Assembly (NCBI GenBank): GCA_050084515.1
Contig: CM114271.1
Span: 38,378,001-38,442,000, forward strand
Source of the DNA: Blasia pusilla
Taxonomy: Eukaryota > Marchantiophyta > Marchantiopsida > Blasiales
Reading direction: 5' to 3'
Length of the DNA stretch: 64,000 bases
The notes beneath the pieces were generated by a model, which saw only the letters and a program-made list of their open reading frames with translations, was not told the origin of the DNA and did no database searches. The position numbers and the translations under genes were made by a program. Shown piece after piece: positions 49,917-60,660 of this stretch (the stretch's first letter is position 1; the number at the start of each line of letters is the position of its first letter).

Positions 49917-51071
49917 GTGGGTGAAGGTATACGACGTGGAAATATCTACGAGTTGTATGCTTTCACGACAAGTGTAGGTACAGATCTTAGTAGCAGTAAG
50001 TTGTGGCATGAAAAATTTGGTCACCTAAGCTTTCCCTTACTAAGTCAGATGCAGAAATCTGGCATGGTTGCTGATTTACCAACAATTTCTGGAGTGTCGG
50101 ATACTTGTGAAGCTTGTATGATGGGCAAGCAACACCGACAACCATTTCCACAAGAGTCCAGCAATAGGGCAAAGGCTCCTCTAGAGTTGATACATGCTGA
50201 CCTCTGTGGTAAAATGAGAACAGTGGCATTAGGTGGTTCTTCCTACTTCTTTTCAGTTGTCGACGATTATAGTAGGAAGATGTTGGTGTATTTCCTTCGT
50301 GATAAGGCAAGTGCTTTTGGAAAATTTAAAGTATGGCACAAGCTGGTTGAGAATGAGACGAGAAAGAAGGTACAAAAGCTTCGCACCGATCGAGGAGGAG
50401 AATTCTTATCAACAGAATTCAACAAATATTTGGGAGAGCATGGAATCAAGCAACAGTTAACCACGGCACATACACCATAACAAAATGGAGTTGTTGAGCG
50501 TTGAAACCGTCATGATGGTGGAGATGGCAAGATGTATGATGAAAGCAAAGGTTTGTGAAGGATTTTGGGTCAAGTCATTATCTTGCCGTATACATTCTAA
50601 ATAGAAGTGCTACCAAGTCAATTGCAAGGCATGACTCCTCATCAATCATACTCAGGTAAGGTACCATCAGTCCAACATTTCAGGACTTTTGGTAGTGAGT
50701 GTTTTGTACATATTCCTGAAGCATCGAGGACCAAGTTGGAGTCCAAGAGCAAGAAGTGCATCTTTATGGGATATAGTGATGAGTCTAAAGCTTATCGCCT
50801 TTGGTGTCCTGAGAAAAAGAAGATGCTTGTGAGTCGTGACGTGGTGTTCCAGGAACAGCCTCGTCAAGTGGCGGATATCAGTGGTCCGTCCACATTATCA
50901 TCAAACGAAGAGATAACCCACCAGAGCACACCACAGATGTTTACACGAGATCATGAAGAAGAAGATTTTGGTGATGATTACAAAGAGCAACCTGCTCTTC
51001 CACTACGGTCGTCATACCCTAAGTGGATAAAGCTGCTCTTGGATGGTAAGGATCCACCAAAGAATCGATGA
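49917..51071 (+). pseudogene. Copia integrase, two stops and frameshifts
   Basis: The frame 49917-50480 holds the pre-integrase zinc region (LWHEKFGHLS, CEACMMGKQH) and the catalytic core: first Asp in IHADLCG, second in LRTDRGGEF. It ends at a TAA (50478-50480) just before the segment with the catalytic Glu (NGVVER). An in-frame TGA follows at 50502-50504, then a shift. The C-terminal part resumes at 50607-51071 (FGSECFVHIPEASRTKLESK, KCIFMGYSDESKAYRLW). Confidence 0.88.
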
Positions 51072-51163
51072 AGTTGTTACACATCCAAGGAGATCCAAGA
51101 GACTAGAGGAGCGAGAATAGAGCTTCCGCACATCTCGTCAACATGGCACGATGATGAGAGGTC

Positions 51164-52696
51164 TTGAAGATGGAAGAGCCATCATGCTTGGATGAGGCCC
51201 TGGCTCATCCTCAATGGAGAGAGGCCATGCAGACGGAGATGGACGCTATTCAGAGAAATGAAACTTGGACTTTGGTTGGAAAGCCAGAGGACAGGAAGAT
51301 AATACGCACCAAGTGGGTGTACAAGACCAAGTACAAGTCGGACGGTACATTGGATAAATTCAAAGCAAAGTTGGTCGCACAAGGATGCTCACAAATCGAA
51401 GGCTTTGACTACTATGCGACTTTTGCTCCCACTGCAAGGATGACAACCATTTGAATTGTTCTAGCGGTTGCAGGAACAAGACGTTGGCATGTATACCAAT
51501 ACGATATGAAGTCTGCTTTTCTGAATGGGAGTCTCAAGGAGGAGGTATATGTTTCTCAACCACCAGGTTTTGAGACACCCGGATTAGAAGAGAAAGTTTG
51601 TTTACTTCATCGAGCATTGTATGGGTTGAAGCAAGCCCCAAGGGTATGGTATCAACGAATAGATACATTCTTTCGAGAGAAGGGTCTCATGAAGAGTCCT
51701 TGAAGCTTAATTTGTATGTGTTTTTGAAGATGGGATGTATATGTTGATAGTCTTGTATGTGGATGATCGATCATCACAAGAGACCCTGAGAAGAAAATAG
51801 AGGAAATGAAGGGAGTGTTGGAATCTGAGTTTGAAATGTCAGATTTAGGTCTTCTGCACTACTTTATAGGACTGGAAATTTGGCAACAGTCAGATTCTAT
51901 TTTTCTCTCTCAACAGAAGTATGCTAGAGAAATCTTGAAGGCATTCGGGATGACCGAGTGTAAGGCAGTGGTCTTGCCAATGGAGGTAGAGTTGAAACTC
52001 TTGATGGAGGATGTTTCACCATTGGTAGATGAAAAGATGTACAGAAAGCTTGTAGGCAGTTTGATATTTTTATGTAACAGTAGACCAAACATTAGCTTCG
52101 CTGTGGGAGTATTGAGTAGGTTCTCAACTAAGCCTCGTGAGAACCATTGGAAGGCAGGGATGTGTGTGTTGAAGTACATCAAAGGCACTATCGAGTACGA
52201 CATCACCTATGGAGCAGGGACGGAAATGACAGGTTTTTGTGACTCAGATTGGGCAGGAGATTTAGATTCTCGAAGATCAGTTTCGGGTTATTGCTTCTTG
52301 GTAGGATCAGGTGTGGTGTCATGGGTCAGCAAGAAGCAACCTACAGTGGCTCTTTCTTCTACCGAGGCAGAGTACAAGGCGGCTTGTTATGCTTCTTGTG
52401 AAGCAGTATGGTTGAGATGGATACTAGAGGACATAGGAGAAGCACCAGAAAGTGCTACTGTTATGTGGTGTGACAATCAGAGTTGCATTGCCATAGCAGA
52501 TAATCCTGTGTTTCATGCTCGTACGAAGGACATAGAGATCCAGTACCATTTTGTTCGTGAATTGATCGAGAGAGAGGTTTTGAAGTTAGTCTATTGTCCA
52601 ACAGAGGATAACCGTGCAGACATCTTCACGAAAGCCTTGAGCGGAGATCAGCTTTACCGACATCTGAAGGGTCTTGGCATAGGTCCAAGACAGTAG
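51164..52696 (+). pseudogene. Copia reverse transcriptase and RNase H, broken
   Basis: The RT frame opens at 51164 (EALAHPQWREAMQTEMDAI, TKWVYKTKYKSDGT) with a TGA at 51452-51454 and continues in the same frame through DMKSAFLNGSLKEEVYV and LYGLKQAPRVWYQ to a TGA at 51701-51703. The active-site motif YVDD is intact at 51756-51767 but lies between indels. From 51806 to 52696 an undamaged 296-codon frame covers the end of RT and RNase H: MYRKLVGSLIFL, FCDSDWAGDLDSRRSVSGYC, ALSSTEAEYKAA, DIFTKAL. Confidence 0.92.
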
Positions 52697-52716
52697 TCCA
52701 CATGAGAATGGATATT

Positions 52717-52725
52717 GAGGGGGGG
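52717..52725 (+). other. Polypurine tract
   Basis: gaggggggg directly before the 3' LTR, the usual plus-strand primer position. Confidence 0.88.
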
Positions 52726-53156
52726 TATTGGATTCTCAACATCCACTCCTCTGAGCACCATTGATTTGATCGGCCCCCTTGTATGAGGAGAAGCCTAGAT
52801 CGATGGTTCCGACTTAGACGTCGAAGGAGTCATAGTAATATAACGTAGGTGGTTTACAAAGTAGCGTTACTAGGTTTATCTAATCCTATATTGCATCAGG
52901 GTGCGGGGCACCCTGAGGCAATATAGGGCAAATTTTTTCTATTAATACAAACGAAGAAAAATAGGTAAAAACCCTAGTTTTCCCGAGTAGTCAAATAGTC
53001 GGGAGCCGCAGTGGTAGCGCATTCTCATATGTCGAGTTATCTCCCAGTTCAGGTTCCATCGAAGCTCTTCTGTGAGTGCACGGACGGACTAGGCCACTTT
53101 GTATCTCTAAGTTTTATAAAGATTTCAGTGATTTCGTCACTTTCTGTTTTCTCACA
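52726..53156 (+). repeat. 3' LTR of copia element, 431 bp
   Basis: Same length as the 5' LTR, same TA...CA ends, followed by the target duplication tctaa at 53157-53161. Confidence 0.95.
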
Positions 53157-53161
53157 TCTAA

Positions 53162-53873
53162 CCTCTTTTTCCATGTTTTGTAGCTTTTCCTTTGCGGTAT
53201 TATTGCTGATTTCTGTGATCGCATACGAGGTAGAGAGAAGAGATTAGCTCGTCTAGAGAGGGAGTAAAGACCTAGTATTCTCCCTCATCTTTGGGGACGG
53301 GGTATGCACAACATATACACATGAAATTAATTGTTCACATACGAGATAAGGTGCAAGTAAGCAAGAGTACAACAACTAAGTTAGTGTGCAGATGAATCAA
53401 TTAGGGACTAGGATAATGCAAGAATATGTGGATTCGGTTGCTTTGACCAGGTCTTGCTTTAACACGCAAAAAATTACAGCGGATTTGTATCTCCGTTCAT
53501 CCTTTTGCCCAGAAACACGCTTCCTTTCATGACTCAAAACTCCTCACTACCCCGTCTTACCGTCTCCCATCTACCATCTCTCGGATGGCTTTATCTTCGT
53601 TAGCTTGCCACATGTATGTTTCTGTTGCGCTTTGCGCCTTGTAATCAATTTTGTCTTTCTACCTGATCACCATCGTAGCGATATTCATGTCCCCATGCTT
53701 ATGCTGGCTAGTGTATGAGTTTTTGGTGCACCTCTGAGTGCGCCTAGGTAATAAGGGTAGAGAATTCAGTTTTGTAGATCAGTTATGATCTTTTCCGTCT
53801 GGAGTTTTTCTTTTGAATTATTTCTGAGAGTCAGATATCTCCGCCTCTCTACTTCTGGTCTAATATTCATCGA
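53162..53873 (+). other. CACTA interior between copia and the unknown frame
   Basis: Resumes the sequence interrupted by copia. No gene is recognised. It is less AT-rich than the 20-46 kb region. Confidence 0.4.
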
Positions 53874-54584
53874 TTGAATATTAGACCTATAGTAGAAACA
53901 ACATCGAATGCAGGTAGAGTTGCAGTCGCCTTCAATTTTATCCCGGTGGAAATACTTTTTCTTGAGGATATTGAGCGATGTCTCTTGTCATCTGAGGAGA
54001 TAGTAGCTCTAGCTACTGAACGAGATGAAACACTATCATTGGCCTTGAGAGGAGTTGCGTCATTTTCACTTTTGGACCAATTCCTACTGCTGATCAGTTT
54101 AGATTATATTCGGGCAGAACCTCCCACTTTATCATTCAAAGAGCTCAAGGATTGCCGCGGGCCGCAAAATCCTGTCACGAATGTGTTTGTTTCATCCCAC
54201 GCTTTCGCAAAGACTAAAGGAAGATTGCCTTGGTTTCCCTAACTCACCAAAGCCAAGATTCAAGAGGCTCCGATCGCTTCGCATTTTGGAAGCTTTCATC
54301 ACTTTCAGACTAGGAATTGGCTATTCCGCTTAGAAGATCGCTTCGTCTATGTGCAATTTATAGACTTTGTTATGTGGAGGGAGGACAGAGCAGCAAGATT
54401 AGCATGGCTTATGCTTGGGGTCATCTGAAAAGTCACTCTTCGTATTTGTCATGATGCTAGGGGAATCCTCCTTGGAGAGGATCATCCAACTGTTAGGAAG
54501 GCACGAGCCTTGGTTGAATATGCGCGTTCTGTTGGTGGTCAGACAGTGGATGTTATTCTTGAATATTGTAATATTTGGGAATGA
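53874..54584 (+). pseudogene. Unknown 236-codon frame with two internal stops
   Basis: One reading frame stays open from 53874 to the TGA at 54582-54584 apart from a TAA at 54240-54242 and a TGA at 54426-54428. The composition is protein-like across both stops: VEILFLEDIERCLLSSEEIV, NWLFRLEDRFVYVQFIDFV, DHPTVRKARALVEYARSVGG. I do not recognise the family. It may be a decayed CACTA accessory gene or a captured host exon. The start is not defined, since upstream exons may exist. Confidence 0.45.
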
Positions 54585-55444
54585 GTCACCCCGGGGAACT
54601 TAGTATGCATTTGCTCAAGTCACAGAACCATTTCAAGAGAAGTTTGCATATATTGTCTAAACATATGTCGTGATGCTGTTGTATGGAAACGGGTCAGATC
54701 AATAGCCTAACTTTTGGCCCTTTATATGGCTTGCGGAGAACAGTTGTAAATGTAAACAGAAAAAGAAAATAAGAGGAGATGTTGTTTCTATTGATTGATG
54801 GAGTCAGGCTTAAGGTTATTCATTGATGGAGTCAGGCATATTATGTGGGGCCATGGTTTAATCTTGCACTTGAAGCAATGACCATTGTCCAAATGAGTTC
54901 TTCGCTTCTTTTAGATTAGAATTCATATGGAAGTATTTGGACATTTCAAAGTATTATCAGAAAGTAGGGTAATTAGGAACACGGAATCTCCATGACAGGT
55001 CCATAGATCTTCCATGGTGCGTGTACACTCTTGACCTTGGATGAGAAAAGTGGGTTCAAGTGATATTTTTAATTTCTTCACCATTCATCATAGTATATGC
55101 TCATCATGGTTCATCATCAAAGGTAACTCTTGAAGATGAGAAATCAATGCCAAAATCCAAAAGTACAAGACCATATTACATGGATGTATGCAACCAAACA
55201 ATCAATAAGAAGTCCTTGTTTGTGTAGAAATAAGTACTTCTTATTCTACTTAACTTTAACTTCTTGTATGTACAAGTACCACTAGATTGAGAGTTGAGAA
55301 TTTGAGCATCCTGAAGGGTAGGTAACCTCCACATCCACTGATGGAATTTTTAAGCTTTTGTTAGCCCTGTCTGAATCAATGCATGTGCTATGCATTGAAG
55401 TTTTGCACCTAATTGTCATCCTCACTTGTTATTAGCAAGGTCGA
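54585..55444. other. Interval without recognised gene
   Basis: Short frames only. It could include introns of a gene spanning 53.9-57.0 kb. Confidence 0.4.
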
Positions 55445-56038
55445 TTGGTGGCCGTGCACCACATTCCAACACTCCCTTCAAACATTATGGAGGACATTGT
55501 CTACTCTAGGGCTATCGTTCATGATCATGACGGAGGAGTTTTTTGTGTCTCTGAAGTCAGTGGCCCTCGTACATGTTACTTTTCCCTGAGATGGTTGATG
55601 TTGGGTGAGTATGATGGGAGGTTGGAGTCTATAAGGTGTTACATTCAGTTGGGTATAGTTGACAATATGGTACTTCCAATTTTCCACGATGTAGGATCAA
55701 GGATATTCTCACACGATGGCGGCCACTTCCACTCCGAGCCTCATGTCTGCGACGGTAGAGAGTTGTCCATGATCGATGCCATTTGGAGGATCTGCATGGA
55801 GTTCAACACCTCTTTCTCCATAGAGAATTTTTTCCCTCAATTGAGTGTCTTGTGTCCTACCATCATTGATCCTTGCTCACAGACAACATGCCTTACGAGG
55901 TGCACAGTGTGTGATGGCTCGATTCTACATGATCACACCTTCTGCCCTTGCTGTAGTGGTGATTGTGCATGGCCACCACAAGATAGGGCCCTGACATTTC
56001 CTGATAAGCCTAGTGGTTACACCTTCAAGGGAGAGTGA
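55445..56038 (+). CDS. Hypothetical protein, 197 codons, Cys/His-rich C-terminal part
   Basis: One of the longest undamaged frames outside copia. It includes VYSRAIVHDHDGGVFCVSEV, RCYIQLGIVDNMVLPIFHDV and a Cys/His cluster RCTVCDGSILHDHTFCPCC followed by SGDC. The spacing C-x2-C...C-x2-C suggests zinc binding. I cannot name the family. It lies 340 bp upstream of the PHD-like frame on the same strand and may be an exon of the same gene, but no clear donor-acceptor pair joins them. The listed start is the first start-type codon of the open frame, not a proven initiator. Confidence 0.45.
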   Translation: MVAVHHIPTLPSNIMEDIVYSRAIVHDHDGGVFCVSEVSGPRTCYFSLRWLMLGEYDGRLESIRCYIQLGIVDNMVLPIFHDVGSRIFSHDGGHFHSEPHVCDGRELSMIDAIWRICMEFNTSFSIENFFPQLSVLCPTIIDPCSQTTCLTRCTVCDGSILHDHTFCPCCSGDCAWPPQDRALTFPDKPSGYTFKGE

Positions 56039-56378
56039 TCATGTGGACTTTCTTCCTCCTAAATTTTCCCCTATCAATTTTGCTATCAGTCTAGGGTGAA
56101 GTCTTAGGCCACATACACTCATAAATTTTTCACCAAGATTATGAACTCAAAACCATATATATATATGAATATTCGGATAGGGTTGGGAATGACATTAAGT
56201 TTCAGTATACTGCATAAGGCTCCAGGTCACACATTGTCAAACGATAAAAATGATGGATGAAAATTGTGTGTACCCGGATGTCCCTTTTTGATATTGTAGA
56301 CTTACATACTCTATATGGATATTGTTGAAGTCTATTATTATTTTCTTTGTAGACATCTGTGACCAATAACATACAAGG

Positions 56379-57002
56379 ATGGCGCGGCCAAAGACCCAAG
56401 CCAAGAAAACCCTTGAGGTGAGCAATTTTGCGCCATATAGTGCACTCCAAGTCCTACAGAAGGTAACCCAAATTTGTGCAATCTGTTATGATGGGGAGAA
56501 CCTGGTTGTTTCCAATGGGCCTTGTGCCAGGCACTCCCACGCAATTGCAGAATCAGCAGGGGCTATAGAGAACTCTTGTCCAGGGATCAACCTCCCACCT
56601 AATCACGAGAGGAGCTAGTTGTTCCAGGATTGTGTGAAGCAAAAGGCCAAGTGTACCAAGTGTGGTCTAGAGAGAAGTTTTACAGAGAGTGAGGATTCTT
56701 GGATTCGTGTGAGAAAATGCCCAAATACATTTTGTGTGAGGTTATTTTGCTTTACTTGTTTGCATGCGGGAGTGGAGTCCTAACCCATGCTTTATTGCCT
56801 TGGATGCCATTTACACGATGAGGAATTGTGGGAGGAAATGGTGTATTGTGCTAGGTGCCCCATTGCATGGCATTGGGCTTGCTTGAAGAAGGCTATGAGC
56901 AAGGGTTATGCATGTGATTGGATCATATATGACCAGGCTGCATGTGGTGGGGATAGGTCGTGGTTCTATTGCCACCACCACAAAGTTGATCCCACACTTT
57001 AG
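56379..57002 (+). pseudogene. EDM2-like PHD zinc-finger block, two internal stops
   Basis: A single frame of 208 codons from ATG 56379, broken by TAG 56616-56618 and a TAA near 56780. It has three consecutive Cys-rich modules: QICAICYDGENL...GPC; CTKCGLERSF...CPNTFC...CFTC; YCLGCHLHDE...VYCARCPIAWHWACLKK, ending WFYCHHH. The order and spacing recall the PHD modules of plant EDM2 and related H3-reading proteins involved in transposon silencing. One pair of Cys usual in the first module reads VS here. EDM2 identity is inference; a PHD-type zinc block is directly visible. It lies upstream of the CACTA transposase on the same strand. Confidence 0.55.
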
Positions 57003-57560
57003 ACTCCTTTGAGAGATCTAATTTTATGGATTTGATTTTCAGGTTAGTGGATGAGAGATCCGTGTCTAAACAAAATCTAGTTGCGTTTTGGTGGAGATTG
57101 CATGGTAGCCACTTGTGATACAAAGAGGGTTGAGGCTCTATACATCCTTACTAGGCAGGTGGTATGACTTCATATAGAGACTTGCCATTCCCTACCCTCT
57201 CATTTTCAAAGTTGGAATCTTTTGAAATTTGGAATGAACGGCCATAATTGCAAAACTATATAATATCTAGTTTATTATCGAGATTGTGCATTAGACAGTT
57301 TTTGGAAGAGTGAAATGTAATTTTTGTGGTTTCAAAAAACACTCTTGTGAATAGTGTCTTGATTAGGATGTGCATGTCGACAGCTGGAATACTGTTTTCT
57401 TTTGTCATCCACTCCCATATCCACTTATGCAATTATAGCTTTAAAGCTTGGTAGCCCATTATGGAAAACCATTGGTTACCGCAATTTTGTTACCACCCTA
57501 ATAGTGTGAAAATACATTTTGTTTATGGTTGATAGTGAGGTGTGGTATCTTTAGACATTC

Positions 57561-57770
57561 ATGGATGTCCCACCTAGCCCTCCCTATTGGGGGCATAATG
57601 CTCATCATAATGCTCCCATAGGCAATCCTCCAGATGGCTTCCGACCTAGAAGAGGCAGGTTGCCATTACAACATCCAGAACGGATCAGAGCTCGTGATTC
57701 CAAACTTTGGGATCGAGAGCAAGTCCTAGTGGCGCACTTTAGAAGTGCAAGGATGCGATGTCCTGTGTAG
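57561..57770 (+). CDS. Short frame upstream of transposase, unknown
   Basis: 69 codons starting MDVPPSPPYWGHN, rich in Pro, Asn and Arg. It lies 210 bp before the TNP2 frame and could be a remnant of the transposon's N-terminal region or chance. No family recognised. Confidence 0.25.
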   Translation: MDVPPSPPYWGHNAHHNAPIGNPPDGFRPRRGRLPLQHPERIRARDSKLWDREQVLVAHFRSARMRCPV

Positions 57771-57980
57771 CTTGTAATGGGTTTCACACACTAGGCTTGC
57801 CGAATATTTTCACTCATCTTCAGAAACATGGAAGGCATCTAGAAAAAAGAGTTTTTGGACTTGAGTGATGAAGAGTAGAGGTCCGCATTGGGCATTGCCA
57901 ATGCGGCTAGACATGCAAAATTTTTGGGAGAAGAAATGGGAAACCTTGTTGCCCAAGATGCGGGTGAGGTAAGTACCTAG

Positions 57981-60260
57981 GTGGAGGCGTCTGATGAAAA
58001 TAACCGTGATGATGGGGTTGATGTTGAAGGTGACACTCTTGATCATGGGATTGATGTGCAACGAATGGTCTTTGACATCTTCCAAGATCTTGATGCATTA
58101 TACAATGATGTTGAGAGCATGGAAGACATCATTGATGCAGCCCAAGAGGCTAGAGAGGATGCATATGAGATTGGGCAAGAAGAGGACGAGCAAGGATGGA
58201 TGTTTGGGTTGGCTGAAACGGTTGCTCATGCATGCAAACCTTTGTTCCCTTGCTCTAAGTGTACAAAGCTGGCTTTTTTACTCATGTTGATGAACATCTG
58301 TGGTAATCATGGTGTCCCAACTTTTTTTGTTTCAAGGTTACCGGCATTCTCGAAGACAAATATCTTTCCTATCGAGAATACGGCTCCTGGCAATAAGTAC
58401 GAGGTAACTAAATTATTGTCAAGTATGGGATTGAATTATAGTTCCATTCATGCTTGCCATGATGGCCACATGCTATTCAGAGGAGAGCATGCAAATCGAT
58501 CAAGTTGCCCAGTATGTTGACAACAAAGGTATAGAAATGTGGGCAAGTGAATGCAGCCTATAAAAGTACTTTGGCATTTTGAAATCATTCCTAGATTGAA
58601 ACGAATGTGTAGGAGTCCAACGATTTCAAAGTTGATGACTTGGACAACCAAGATCAAGAGCCCTAATGGCCTGCAGCGGCATATTGGAGATTTGGAACAT
58701 TGGAGATTCATCGACAGAGATGGCCTAAGTTTGCAAGTGAGTCAATGAACGTGAGAGTTGGACTCTCGACTGACGGGGTCAATCCATTTGGAGACAAGAA
58801 CAATGTATATTCTTGCTGGCGTGTAACCCTTTTGAATTATAACCTCCCTCCGGGGTTGACTACTAAGAAGATTTTTGTCTTATTGGTTTTTGCTTATCGC
58901 GGGCCGACAATATGCTCTTTCGCAAAACATAGACATTTGGATAGTTCCTATTGTGGATGAGTTGAAGCACTTGTGGTACGAAGGCATTTGGATTCATCAT
59001 GTGCTGCAACCGTTTGGGAGACCAAACCCATTCAGACTACAAGCCCAATTGGTATTGACTTTGGGAGATTATCCCGCCCATGGCATGATTTTAGGTCAGG
59101 CAACAAAGGGGTATTTGGCTTCTACTGCATGTGGCCCCAATTTCACTCGTGAGCATTCCAGACCTTTGACGAGCATGCAATACCTTGGACATCGGAATTT
59201 CCTCCTACTAGATCACCCTTACAGACATAGGGCATCGCAAGTAGTTAAATTCAACAATGCCCGAGAGCTTCGTGATCCACCTCAACGAGTTAGTAACAAG
59301 CAAATTTTGGATTAGAGACACTAGAAGACCATGTATGACGTAGAAAGAGGTACCGGTGAGGCTTTAGATAATGGTCTTGAGGGCCAAGATACAGAAGCTC
59401 CAAATGCTCAACGGGATCGGGGCTAGAGATATGGTGTGAAACAACAGAGCATCCTTGATGTGGAGTTGGACTAATGGCAGGTAATCTATGTCACCCATCC
59501 GCTCGTAAGCATAGTCTATTATTCTGAACACGAGATGCTTTCAAGAAGTAAGGCTAGTGATTTATCATCCATGTGTACTCATGGTTTTCATATGTGGTGT
59601 AACAGGAGTTCGACCACATCAAACACAATCTAGATGTAGTGCATATTGAGAAAAATGTATGCGAAAACCTATTGAGGTTCCTTTCTGGGTAGAATGACAT
59701 AGCAATATTGCGATTGGATCTCCAAGAGAGGAGAATACGATCTCAATTGTGGTTGAAGGATGATGACAATAGACCCAATGTGGTATTGAAATACCAAGCA
59801 CCTTATATTTGCTTAGACACAGAGTGGAAAACGTTTCTTTCAAGGCTTCAATCTTTGAGAGTTCCGACCGGCTATCAAGGGGCCTTCAAAAAGCATGTAA
59901 AAAACAAGAAAATTGGTAATATGAAGATACATGATTATCATGTGCTTATGCAATAGATTCTACATGTATGCCTTAGGGGATTGATGCAGAAGCCGAGACG
60001 TAATGCAATCGTGCGATTATGCAAGGTGTTTGGTCGTATATGTGTGAAGGTCTTTGATCCAGCAAGCTTGGACAAGCTTAAAGATGATGTTGCACAATGA
60101 TAGTGCAATTTGGAGATCCATTTTCCTCCCGCCTTCTTTGATGTGATGACTCATCTCATTATCCATGTTGTGGAAGAGCTTGGACAGTATTGGCCTATTT
60201 ATACGAGGTGGATATTCCCACTGGAGCATTTTATGAAAGTCTTGAAAGACCACGTCTAGA
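57981..60260 (+). pseudogene. CACTA/EnSpm TNP2-type transposase, broken
   Basis: Colinear with plant TNP2 transposases (Transposase_21 plus the following DUF4218-like region). Landmarks: YEVTKLLSSMGLNYSSIHAC and MLFRGEHANRSSCPVC (58400-58517), VLWHFEIIPRLKRM (58560-58601), VGLSTDGVNPFGDKNNVYSC and NYNLPPG (58755-58855), IVDELKHLWYEGI (58945-58993), LGDYPAHGM and YLGHRNFLLLDH (59060-59217), LDVVHIEKNVCENL (about 59632-59673), LRGLMQKPRRNAI (59975-60013), IHFPPAFFDVMTHL (60117-60158) and PLEHFMKVLKDHV. Stops fall at 58518 and 58548 and elsewhere; frame changes near 58716-58735, 58880-58905 and after 59315. It cannot make an active enzyme. Confidence 0.88.
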
Positions 60261-60466
60261 AGGTATCCAAAACCATTTGTAAGTATGAATTCAAAAAGTG
60301 AAAATCTATCTAATCCAATTTATCAAGGGTGCGTGCTCTATTTGTGAGATTCTTTCCCTATATTAGTAAATTTTTTTATAGGTTTTTGTTTAACAAAATG
60401 TTGCTTTCTCTTTCTTATGATGTAGATTAGACAATGGAGAGAAAGATTATGAAGCGCGATTAAAAT

Positions 60467-60657
60467 CTGGGTAATCCATGGGTTGTTCTTTACCATCTTA
60501 TGATATGTATATCCTTTACTTGTCATATTAATCTAGAGATCACCAACATTATTTCTGCTATGAACTACGTTTATAAATATGTATACAAAAGTTTGGATCC
60601 GCTATCATTTAAGCTGTCAAAAGAGGTTGATAGCAGCATGACATTAGAAGACTAGTG
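60467..60657 (+). pseudogene. Helitron Rep (Helitron-like N domain) fragment
   Basis: A frame reading NPWVVLYHLMICISFTCHIN then YVYKYVYKSLDP matches the block that reads roughly VPYNPxLLxKxxCHINVE...KYLxKYxYKGHD in Helitron Rep proteins. It is about 60 codons, on the + strand, ending at the TAG in actagtg, the same place as the possible CACTA right end. Confidence 0.55.
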
Positions 60658-60660
60658 AAA

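Larger units (their letters stand above)
48177..53156 (+). mobile_element. Near full-length Ty1/copia retrotransposon, 4980 bp
   Basis: Two 431-bp LTRs, a primer-binding site, a polypurine tract and the gag-PR-IN-RT-RNase H order (integrase before RT) identify a copia element. A 5-bp target duplication TCTAA flanks it (48172-48176 and 53157-53161). The element termini are TA...CA, a known non-canonical pair, rather than TG...CA. The internal frames carry stops and shifts, so it could not act alone. It sits inside the CACTA-type composite. Confidence 0.95.
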
